Shown here in pieces: positions 7,733 through 14,315 of a stretch of DNA of 21,624 bases; position 1 is the first letter of the stretch, and each line of letters starts with the position of its first letter. The stretch is taken from assembly GCA_913043185.1 (NCBI GenBank), contig CAJWMI010000024.1, positions 1 to 21,624 on the forward strand, in the 5' to 3' direction. The notes beneath the pieces are model-generated. The model had not been told where the DNA came from. It saw only the letters and a list, made by a program, of their open reading frames with translations, and did not search any database. The position numbers were made by a program, and so were the translations under genes. Origin of the DNA: an uncultured Fidelibacterota bacterium (GTDB lineage: Bacteria > Marinisomatota > Marinisomatia > Marinisomatales > UBA1611).

Positions 7733-7910
7733 CCGGCATAAAAAGCTCATCACTGGTTGTACCACCTTCCTTGATAAACTGTACGACTAATGCGGCAACC
7801 ATTCCTATCCCTATAATAATGATTATGGGTCTGTATGCAACGTCAAAATTCTGCGAGATAATAAGGACAAACATTAAGATTAATATTGATTTTATTGCCA
7901 AGTTATCCAT
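7719..7910 (-). CDS. Small two-helix membrane protein with acidic tail
   Basis: A 63-aa protein with two hydrophobic stretches (about 6-19 and 28-46) separated by a short loop, ending in an acidic tail DELFMPDEEE. No family is recognised. It starts the minus-strand operon: AAGGAG (complement of 7917-7922) lies 6 bases before its ATG, one of the clearest ribosome-binding sites in the window, and a promoter candidate is just upstream. Its stop codon overlaps the ATG of the HEEGH gene by 14 bases, so the two are translationally coupled and it is probably a partner or small subunit of that protein. Confidence 0.7.
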   Translation of the reverse strand: MDNLAIKSILILMFVLIISQNFDVAYRPIIIIIGIGMVAALVVQFIKEGGTTSDELFMPDEEE

Positions 7911-7939
7911 GTCTAACTCCTTGTAAGTGTTAACATGAA

Positions 7940-7968
7940 GTTACAATTAATATGATCTGACTTGTCAA
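7940..7968 (-). promoter_or_regulatory. Sigma-70-like promoter for the 63-aa / HEEGH / GH5 operon
   Basis: On the minus strand a perfect TTGACA (complement 7963-7968) is followed after 17 bases by TGTAAC (complement 7940-7945; four of six matches to TATAAT). It predicts a leader of roughly 25-30 bases before the ATG at 7910. The -10 match is weak, but the spacing and location in the divergent gap support it. Confidence 0.5.
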
Positions 7969-8095
7969 GGTTATATAAAATAAAAGATATTCTATATACT
8001 GGTTTATTTATAATGATCAAATATTTCTTTTTCACTTTTATCATCGTGCCGTGATTCAAAATAAATATTTTCGTATAGAGTATTAAATTCTAGTT

Positions 8096-9175
8096 ATGAA
8101 TCTTAGAATAATCTGTGTCATTATACTATTGAATCAACTCATCTGGCCCAGAAATAATAAAACCGAAAATGTGATTCTGATAACGCTCGATGGCGTCAGA
8201 TGGGAGGATATTTTTTCTGGTGCAGATAGAGACCTATATCAGAATAAAGATTATGTAAAGGATTTTGAAGGTGCCAAAGAATATTGGGCTAATGATTATA
8301 GGGTCAGAAGAGAAAAACTAATGCCGTTCATCTGGAAAACCATTGCAAAAGAGGGGCAGCTATATGGGAACGTGGAAAAGGGAAGTGTGATGGAACTAAA
8401 AAATCCACACTGGTTCTCCTACCCGGGATATAGTGAAATATTGGTAGGCTATGTTGACCCAACTAGAAATAGTAACGCTAGTGAGAACAATCCAAATGTC
8501 ACTGTATTAGAGTTTATTCATAACCAGCCAGGGTTTAAGAATAGAGTAGCGGCTTTTTGCTCTTGGGATGTTTTTGACTATATCATCAATGAAGAGCGTG
8601 CAGGGTTTCTTGTTAACTCAGGACAGGAAGAATTTCATGGTCTAAAAGGAGACAGGCAGGCTGAACTGATCAATGAGTTGATGTTTAAAATACCAGTGCC
8701 CTGGGCGAGCGTTCGCTTTGATGCGTTTACCTTTCACCATTCATTCAACTATCTAAAGACTAAAAAACCGCGCCTGCTTTATCTTGCTTTTGATACTACC
8801 GATGAGTATGCGCATGACGGCGAGTATGACCAATATCTCTATTCAATGAACCGGCTAGATGGTTATCTTAAGTCTATTTGGGATTGGGCACAGTCAAATA
8901 TTGCATACAGGAATAAAACAACGATGATTGTAACGACTGACCATGGTAGAGGTGACAAAATAATCGAACAATGGAGATCGCATGGTTCAAGCATCAAAGG
9001 CTCGAAAAATGTATGGCTTGCCGTTATTGGTCCTGATACGCCCTCAACCGGCGAAATAGAAAACAGTGAGCCTGTCTACAGCACCCAGATTGCCATGACG
9101 ATCGCGAAGCTTTTAGGCGTGGACTATAAAAATCAAAAAGAGGTGGGGACAGAGATCAAATCTGTTATTAAATAG
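8096..9175 (+). CDS. Alkaline phosphatase superfamily hydrolase (phosphodiesterase / pyrophosphatase-like)
   Basis: A 359-aa protein with a short hydrophobic N-terminus (residues 4-16), probably exported. The superfamily's metal sites are all visible: Asp32 in ILITLDGVR, nucleophile Ser113 in FSYPGYSEIL, Asp236 and His240 in DTTDEYAHDGEYDQY, Asp282-His283 in TTDHGRG and His297 in SHGSSI. This matches two-zinc phosphodiesterase/phosphatase-type enzymes, with Ser rather than Thr as nucleophile. The GxDxHG layout and the short length argue against sulfatases, which need a formylglycine Cys/Ser in CxPxR; that motif is absent. The substrate is unknown. It is divergent from the minus-strand operon and heads a run of eight plus-strand genes. 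No Shine-Dalgarno precedes the ATG. Confidence 0.82.
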   Translation: MNLRIICVIILLNQLIWPRNNKTENVILITLDGVRWEDIFSGADRDLYQNKDYVKDFEGAKEYWANDYRVRREKLMPFIWKTIAKEGQLYGNVEKGSVMELKNPHWFSYPGYSEILVGYVDPTRNSNASENNPNVTVLEFIHNQPGFKNRVAAFCSWDVFDYIINEERAGFLVNSGQEEFHGLKGDRQAELINELMFKIPVPWASVRFDAFTFHHSFNYLKTKKPRLLYLAFDTTDEYAHDGEYDQYLYSMNRLDGYLKSIWDWAQSNIAYRNKTTMIVTTDHGRGDKIIEQWRSHGSSIKGSKNVWLAVIGPDTPSTGEIENSEPVYSTQIAMTIAKLLGVDYKNQKEVGTEIKSVIK

Positions 9176-9214
9176 GATAATCAAATTTTCTAACTGAATA
9201 AGGTAAATTTCTGT

Positions 9215-10387
9215 ATGCTTAAGAAAAATGTAATACTCATATCATTAGTTTTATTAATCCTATCAATTGGTTATAGCCAAAAACAACGAGCAAGAGATAT
9301 TGGGATACCATTCTTTGGGAAACCAGGAAAATTAAATGCAATAACCGATGTTAAAGGCGTTGAGGTAGGGCACTCCACTATTATCTCTGGCAAAGGAAAA
9401 AATATAGTAGGGAAGGGCCCTGTTCGAACGGGTGTGACCGCGATATTTCCAAGAGGGAAAAAATTTAATCCGGTCTATGCCAACTGGTACAGCCTAAACG
9501 GAAACGGGGAAATGACAGGAACAACCTGGGTCACTGAGTCAGGGTTTTTAGAGACACCTATCATGATCACAAACACAAACAGTGTTGGTGTGGTCAGAGA
9601 TGCCGTACTAAAATGGTATGTTGACCATAACTGGTATGGTAATGAAGAATGGTGGTATACGTACCCTGTTGTCGGAGAGACTTATGACGGCTTTTTGAAT
9701 GATATCTATGGTTTTCATGTGAAAGAAGAACATGTGCTAGAGGCTATTAAGGATGCAAAGTCTGGGCCGGTGAAAGAGGGTAATATTGGTGGAGGTACAG
9801 GCATGCTAACCCTGGGGTTTAAGGGAGGAATTGGTAGCTCATCCCGGGTAGTCAAGATTAATGATAAAAGGTATGTAGTGGGCGTGCTGGTGCAGTCAAA
9901 CTTTGGAAGCAGAAAAAATCTAACCATAAGCGGCGTTCCTGTAGGGCTTGAGCTCGCGGATACGCTAAATCTGATCTACAATGCACCTCCAAGCAATCGC
10001 AGAAAAGAGGGCGACGGATCTATCATTGTTATTGTTGCGACCGACGCGCCCCTGCTTCCTCATCAGCTAAAGCGTATCGTCCACCGCGTACCAATAGGCA
10101 TTGGTAATGTTGGGGGAAGAGGCTCAAACGGATCGGGAGATATATTTTTAGCTTTTTCTACAGCAAACAAAAATGCTTTTAACCGGAAAAAAACAACAGG
10201 CGTGAGAACGCTCTCCAACGATTTGATTACTCCTCTATTTGAGGCTACAGCACAAGCGGTCGAAGAGTCTATCGTAAATGCTATGATCGCGGCTGAGACA
10301 ATGGACGGGATTCACGGTAACACCGCGTATGCAATCCCGCAAGATAGGCTTATTAGCATACTGAAAAAATATAATCGTATTGACTAG
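9215..10387 (+). CDS. P1-family (DmpA/BapA-like) aminopeptidase, exported
   Basis: A 390-aa protein with a signal peptide (residues 1-21, ending GYSQ). It has the DmpA-type self-processing Ntn-hydrolase pattern: LNAITDVKGVEVGHSTI near 40-57, GPVRTGVTAIFPRG, NGNGEMTGTTWV, TNTNSVGVVRDA, GGGTGML, VGVLVQSNFG, then GDGSIIVIVATDAPLLPHQ, with the likely cleavage between Gly268 and Ser269, whose freed Ser is the nucleophile, and NGSGDIFLAFSTA. Family members release N-terminal amino acids, cleave D-amino-acid amides/esters or beta-peptides. Length is typical. It starts 39 bases after the phosphatase gene; AAGG lies about 10 bases before the ATG. Confidence 0.88.
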   Translation: MLKKNVILISLVLLILSIGYSQKQRARDIGIPFFGKPGKLNAITDVKGVEVGHSTIISGKGKNIVGKGPVRTGVTAIFPRGKKFNPVYANWYSLNGNGEMTGTTWVTESGFLETPIMITNTNSVGVVRDAVLKWYVDHNWYGNEEWWYTYPVVGETYDGFLNDIYGFHVKEEHVLEAIKDAKSGPVKEGNIGGGTGMLTLGFKGGIGSSSRVVKINDKRYVVGVLVQSNFGSRKNLTISGVPVGLELADTLNLIYNAPPSNRRKEGDGSIIVIVATDAPLLPHQLKRIVHRVPIGIGNVGGRGSNGSGDIFLAFSTANKNAFNRKKTTGVRTLSNDLITPLFEATAQAVEESIVNAMIAAETMDGIHGNTAYAIPQDRLISILKKYNRID

Positions 10388-10477
10388 TCCATACCCTATT
10401 ATTCCTAAATAAGGTAGTCTTCTAATATAAAATTAGATAAAAGTTTGGTAATTTATGATTATAAACAGGGAGCAATT

Positions 10478-10963
10478 ATGAAAAATTTATTATTAACTAT
10501 TTTTCTTATTTTTATCACTGCATGCGAGAGTCCACAAAAATCAAACGGTTTTGCAAGAGGCTATGATGGACCTTGGAAAATTGGAACACAGGCAGGTGTT
10601 GATGTGGTCACAGAATTAGATAAAGCCTGGTCAAACAAAGACTTTGAAAAAATGAAAATGTTTTTCGATGATTCGGCTACATTTTTGTTTGCCGAGGGTG
10701 ACAGATTTAATTCGGTTGATGGTTTTATAGACCACGTAAAAAAACAGCTCGGAGATGAGGAGGCGAATTGGACCTATGACTGGGCCGTTGCTGTAGATGA
10801 ATCACCAGGCGAGGATGGTGAATGGGTAAATGCCGGTTTTACCTCTGACGTTTCTAAAACAAAGGAAGACACAAGTAAGATACACTATAGTGAGTGGTAC
10901 TATGTTGAAGACGGTAAAATAAAAATTTGGAACCAAACCAGACGGATCATTCTAGATAATTAG
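10478..10963 (+). CDS. SnoaL/NTF2-like lipoprotein
   Basis: A 161-aa lipoprotein. I place the start at ATG 10478: GGGAG (10468-10472) lies 5 bases upstream and a lipoprotein signal follows directly (hydrophobic LLLTIFLIFITAC, Cys at the +1 position). The mature part contains VTELDKAWSNKDFEKMKMFF (55-ish) and ends WYYVEDGKIKIWNQTRR, the pattern of the SnoaL-like / NTF2 cone fold: helical start, an alternating beta-sheet with a pocket. Such domains bind small ligands or act as hydratases/isomerases; no catalytic residues can be assigned. It lies 90 bases after the peptidase gene and 23 bases before the thioredoxin-like gene. Confidence 0.75.
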   Translation: MKNLLLTIFLIFITACESPQKSNGFARGYDGPWKIGTQAGVDVVTELDKAWSNKDFEKMKMFFDDSATFLFAEGDRFNSVDGFIDHVKKQLGDEEANWTYDWAVAVDESPGEDGEWVNAGFTSDVSKTKEDTSKIHYSEWYYVEDGKIKIWNQTRRIILDN

Positions 10964-10986
10964 CTTTATTTATTAGGCTTTGAACA

Positions 10987-11466
10987 ATGAAAATAAGGTT
11001 CATTGTAATCTTAACATCTTTTTGGTTTTTAGCATATGCAGACGAGGTATATGATCCATCCGTAGATGCTATGGCTGAGATTACCAGAGCAGTCACCATT
11101 GCAAAAAAATCGAATAAACATGTTTTTGTTAAGGTAGGTGGGAACTGGTGCGGCTGGTGTAAGCTCTATGATAAGTTTAGCAATTCTGATGAAGATATTG
11201 CTCAAATAATGATGCAGGAGTATACAACCGTTCTCGTAAACTGGAGCCCGGAAAATAGAAACCTCGAGGCCATGAACTATTTAGGGAGGCCTCAAAGGTT
11301 TGGCTATCCGGTATTTATTATTCTAGATGGTAACGGGAATGTGCTCCATACCCAAGATACAGCACTACTTGAAGAAGGTAGGGGATATAATAAGAATCAT
11401 GTTCTACGGTTTCTAAAGGTCTGGACCTATACCGCTGTTAATGCGAAAATAAAAGAGTATAAATAA
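10987..11466 (+). CDS. Periplasmic thioredoxin-like protein (CxxC)
   Basis: A 159-aa exported protein: signal peptide (1-18, cleavage near AYA/DE), then a thioredoxin fold with the redox motif CGWC (55-58) in GNWCGWCKLYDKF, and the cis-proline loop GYPVF (Pro108). Length and layout fit thioredoxin_7/DsbD-C-like thiol oxidoreductases, probably reducing or repairing disulfides in the periplasm. CGWC with a Trp is more typical of a reductant-type thioredoxin relative than of DsbA (CPHC). It follows the SnoaL-like gene closely, suggesting one transcript. Confidence 0.85.
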   Translation: MKIRFIVILTSFWFLAYADEVYDPSVDAMAEITRAVTIAKKSNKHVFVKVGGNWCGWCKLYDKFSNSDEDIAQIMMQEYTTVLVNWSPENRNLEAMNYLGRPQRFGYPVFIILDGNGNVLHTQDTALLEEGRGYNKNHVLRFLKVWTYTAVNAKIKEYK

Positions 11467-11550
11467 TTGTTTTTGTTTTCATAAAAATACTAAAGTAAAA
11501 CATTATTTAAGATGTTTATATATAATAATAAATAAATATGGAGTAATTAT

Positions 11551-11763
11551 ATGCAACATGAAAAATGGTCCTGTCCAAAGTGTGATGAAAAAAACTATGA
11601 GCTAGGCGAGATAAGGGTCACAGGTAGTTTCTGGTCAAGAATTTTTAACATCCAAAATAAAAGATACAGTGCTGTCTCATGTGAGAAGTGTTCCTACACT
11701 GAGTTTTACAAAAGTCAGTCCTCGTCAACAATGGTGAATGTTTTTGATTTTTTCACTACCTAG
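11551..11763 (+). CDS. Small zinc-ribbon nucleic-acid-binding-like protein (DUF2082 type)
   Basis: A 70-aa cytosolic protein with two CxxC knuckles, CPKC (residues 8-11) and CEKC (44-47), the IRVTGSFWSRIFNIQNKRY stretch and the YTEFYK / VFDFF ending typical of the predicted zinc-ribbon nucleic-acid-binding family (COG3478, DUF2082). The specific target is unknown. A GGAG box (11540-11543) lies 7 bases before the ATG. It is the only clearly non-exported product in this run of exported proteins. Confidence 0.8.
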   Translation: MQHEKWSCPKCDEKNYELGEIRVTGSFWSRIFNIQNKRYSAVSCEKCSYTEFYKSQSSSTMVNVFDFFTT

Positions 11764-11799
11764 TGAAATGATAAAATCAAATTTAGCGTAGTGTAGATA

Positions 11800-12546
11800 A
11801 TGCTAAGACCATGTAGACTAATATTTTTAATATGTACAGCAGTTTTTTTTAGTTGTGAGAATAAGATAGATAACAATAGCATGTCGAATAAGAATAATGA
11901 AACCTTTGAGACAGCGGTGCAGATTCCGATAAAGCTTCATTACGCATTGTATACTCCTGATAATTACCATAATGCAGATGCTGAGTTTCCTCTAGTCCTT
12001 TACTTGCACGGAAAAGGTGAAAGAGGAGAAGACCTAACAAAATTAGAGCTCAATGGTATCCCAGAGCTGATAAGTAAAGGGAATAAATTTCCATTTCTAA
12101 CCCTGGCTCCTCAGTGCCCTGAATTTGGATGGTGGTCAAGAGCGGAGTATGTTGAGGCGCTTGCTAGTTTGGTCAAAGAGATCACTAAGACACATAAAAT
12201 AGATACAAAGAGAGTATACGCTACTGGCTTAAGTATGGGCGGATACGGGACGCTTGCATTGGCAAAAAAATATCCACAATTATTTGCTGCTATTATTCCT
12301 ATATGTGGAGGCATGGATGACCATAGTGATATTGAACAGCTAAAGGACCTACCGATGTGGCTCTTTCACGGTGAACAAGATCAGACACATCCGGTTGAGC
12401 GTTCGATCATCATACGTGATCTTTTAAAGCCTGTTAGTAAAGAAATAAAATTAACCATCTATGAGGGAGTCGGCCATAACAGCTGGGATGCAACCTATTC
12501 CAATGATCAGATCTATGATTGGCTGCTGAGTCATAAAAAGAAATAA
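11800..12546 (+). CDS. Alpha/beta-hydrolase lipoprotein (dienelactone hydrolase / esterase-like)
   Basis: A 248-aa lipoprotein: signal and lipobox FFSC (Cys19), a polar Asn-rich linker to about 33, then the alpha/beta-hydrolase core. Visible are the oxyanion HG motif in LYLHGKGERGED (68-78), nucleophile Ser145 in GLSMGG, Asp194 in HGEQDQTHP and His226 in GVGHNSWD, giving a full triad. The layout fits carboxylesterases and polyhydroxybutyrate-depolymerase-like enzymes; substrates are unknown. It ends 4 bases before the acid phosphatase gene, so the two are probably co-translated. No Shine-Dalgarno precedes the ATG. Confidence 0.85.
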   Translation: MLRPCRLIFLICTAVFFSCENKIDNNSMSNKNNETFETAVQIPIKLHYALYTPDNYHNADAEFPLVLYLHGKGERGEDLTKLELNGIPELISKGNKFPFLTLAPQCPEFGWWSRAEYVEALASLVKEITKTHKIDTKRVYATGLSMGGYGTLALAKKYPQLFAAIIPICGGMDDHSDIEQLKDLPMWLFHGEQDQTHPVERSIIIRDLLKPVSKEIKLTIYEGVGHNSWDATYSNDQIYDWLLSHKKK

Positions 12547-12550
12547 TATT

Positions 12551-13234
12551 ATGAACTGGTCAAGAAAGCTTCGAATAATTGTTCAAACAAATTTGTATTT
12601 TAGTCTGCTTTTTGCTCAGAATGGTATACTAAACGTGGGCTTTGATATTGATGACACTATTTTGTTTTCAAGAGATGTGTTTCTTAATCTTCCAGAGGAT
12701 AAGCGCAATCCAACGGACTATGGTTGGATTAACGCTCATGATGAGGATTATTCATTGTTTATGACTCCTACGGTTGAGCTAGTTCACTTTTTTCATAAGA
12801 ATGGCCACAAGGTATTTTTTATTACAGCCAGGTCAAATCCGAATGGGAATATCCTTGCAAAGTTTTTGACTGAGGAGCTGCTGTTCCCGGTTGAGGTGAA
12901 CAAAAATTTATTTTTCTCACCAAAAGAACGTATCAGTGGAAAAAGATATACGACCAAACAGCGCGTAATGAAGAGGCTCAGGCTTGATCTGTTTTATGGA
13001 GACGCGGACACGGATATGATCGCAGCATTAAAAGCCGGCGTTCACCCTGTTCGAATTGTACGTCATAAAGATTCTATTGTCTCGTATAGTTCAAATTATT
13101 TTGGAAACACTATCGACAGTATCTCACCAAAGAATCCATTTTCCCTTAAAGATCTAAATATTTTCTATTCAAGTAATGTGGGGATTTTTGGCGAGTCTAT
13201 CTATCCCATCATCTGGGAAGGGCCCCTAGAATAA
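12551..13234 (+). CDS. HAD-superfamily class B-like acid phosphatase
   Basis: A 227-aa protein with an N-terminal signal (residues 5-22) and a HAD phosphatase core: FDIDDT (31-36) with nucleophile Asp32 and acid/base Asp34, ITAR (91-94), Lys136 in TTKQRV as the probable motif III lysine, and metal ligands in GDADTDM (150-156). Together with the exported location and the pattern of INAHDEDYS and KAGVHPVRIVR, this resembles class B non-specific acid phosphatases (AphA-like), which dephosphorylate nucleotides and small phosphoesters in the periplasm. It starts 4 bases after the hydrolase stop. Confidence 0.8.
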   Translation: MNWSRKLRIIVQTNLYFSLLFAQNGILNVGFDIDDTILFSRDVFLNLPEDKRNPTDYGWINAHDEDYSLFMTPTVELVHFFHKNGHKVFFITARSNPNGNILAKFLTEELLFPVEVNKNLFFSPKERISGKRYTTKQRVMKRLRLDLFYGDADTDMIAALKAGVHPVRIVRHKDSIVSYSSNYFGNTIDSISPKNPFSLKDLNIFYSSNVGIFGESIYPIIWEGPLE

Positions 13235-13254
13235 TAATACCCCCGAGGTATTAT
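13234..13254 (+). promoter_or_regulatory. Hairpin filling the intergenic gap and holding the next ribosome-binding site
   Basis: ATAATACC (13234-13241) pairs perfectly with GGTATTAT (13247-13254) around a five-base loop CCCGA. The hairpin begins at the last base of the upstream stop codon and ends directly before the ATG at 13255. The ribosome-binding core GAGG (13245-13248) lies across the loop and 3' arm. Ribosomes finishing the upstream gene would open it, so translation of the downstream gene is probably coupled or attenuated. Confidence 0.55.
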
Positions 13255-14034
13255 ATGATCCTAAACTACTATAAGTCATTAATTTTTTTCTTTTTATGCA
13301 TTTCTATATCCTCTGCACAGATTTATCGTGTAATGACCTACAATATCCACCATGGAGAGGGAACCGATAGTATAATAGATATAAAAAGAATAGCCCAGGT
13401 TATCAACAAATGGAGCCCTGAACTGGTTGCTCTACAAGAGGTGGACAATGGCACAACCAGGTCTGGTAATATAAATGAAGCAGATACGCTGGCGATGTTA
13501 ACCGAGATGCACTCAGTATTCGGAAAGAATATTGATGTTTTCGGTGGAGGATATGGGAACGCAGTGCTCTCAAAGTATCCGATTATAAGATCAGAAAATA
13601 GAAAACTGCCTAGAGTCAATAATGGAGAGCAGAGAGGTGTGTTAGCTGTGTGGGTACAGTTGCCAAAGACAAATGATACGTTAGTATTTATATCTACACA
13701 CTTTGATCATCGATTAGATCCAGAAGAAAGAGTTCTGTCAACAGAACAGATCAAAAGTTGGATAGTAAGAGGGGACTTCGGGGATGATATAATAATAGCG
13801 GGTGATTTAAATGATATACCATCAAGTGATATTATTATTGTTTTTAACTCTATCTGTGATGGCTCTAATCAGAACGCTAGGTATAAAACATTTCCCTCAG
13901 GGAGTCCTAGTAGGCAGATTGATTATATTTTTGCATGTAGAAAAGGACGTTACACTATAGACAGTTTTCATGTAATAGATGAGCCAATCATATCAGATCA
14001 TCTTCCACTTATTGGTGACATTATTTTCCCTTAA
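13255..14034 (+). CDS. Exported endonuclease/exonuclease/phosphatase-family hydrolase
   Basis: A 259-aa protein with signal peptide (about 1-21, ending SSAQ). The EEP core is complete: MTYNIHHGEG (Asn30), LQEVDNGTTRSG (Glu62), STHFDHR (His149), AGDLND (Asp184, Asn186), QIDYIF (Asp223) and SDHLPL (Asp248-His249). This set binds one or two Mg ions and cleaves phosphodiester bonds in DNA, inositol lipids, sphingomyelin or small phosphoesters; the short polar substrate loops do not allow a choice. The start directly follows a hairpin that includes GAGG. Confidence 0.86.
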   Translation: MILNYYKSLIFFFLCISISSAQIYRVMTYNIHHGEGTDSIIDIKRIAQVINKWSPELVALQEVDNGTTRSGNINEADTLAMLTEMHSVFGKNIDVFGGGYGNAVLSKYPIIRSENRKLPRVNNGEQRGVLAVWVQLPKTNDTLVFISTHFDHRLDPEERVLSTEQIKSWIVRGDFGDDIIIAGDLNDIPSSDIIIVFNSICDGSNQNARYKTFPSGSPSRQIDYIFACRKGRYTIDSFHVIDEPIISDHLPLIGDIIFP

Positions 14035-14079
14035 GTGAAAAATATAATTTTAGTCTCGTAATCTATTTTCTAAAGCGGC

Positions 14080-14184
14080 CTAGGACTGTAAGATATAAAT
14101 AATATATCCTATAAGAAGGCCGCCTAAGATTGCAATAACGCGGAACAAGCCCGGATTGCTTTCAATTAGGTCGTTTATATCCAT
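14080..14184 (-). CDS. 34-residue single-helix membrane microprotein
   Basis: Minus-strand ORF of 34 codons and stop: an acidic start MDINDLIESNPG, a hydrophobic helix (about residues 13-31, LFRVIAILGGLLIGYIIYIL) and end QS. Too short for a statistical call, but the polar start, central helix and GG in the helix look protein-like. No ribosome-binding site is visible. The inverted repeat GCGGCC (14075-14080) with GGCCGC (14118-14123), and TAGGA with TCCTA inside it, overlaps its 3' half. It lies between two plus-strand genes. Confidence 0.4.
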   Translation of the reverse strand: MDINDLIESNPGLFRVIAILGGLLIGYIIYILQS

Positions 14185-14315
14185 ATTTAAAATTAAAAGA
14201 ATGAGGCTCTATTTTTCAAGAATACTTGATATAATTTTCATGAGACATGAGATGTGGATAATTTCTAGTCCTATACAAACACAGATTAACCTACTATTTT
14301 GATAAACTTATCATA

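Noticed and set aside
10388..10444. Imperfect hairpin (TACC...GGTA) after the DmpA-like gene as a terminator
   Set aside because: The pairing has mismatches and no T-run follows.
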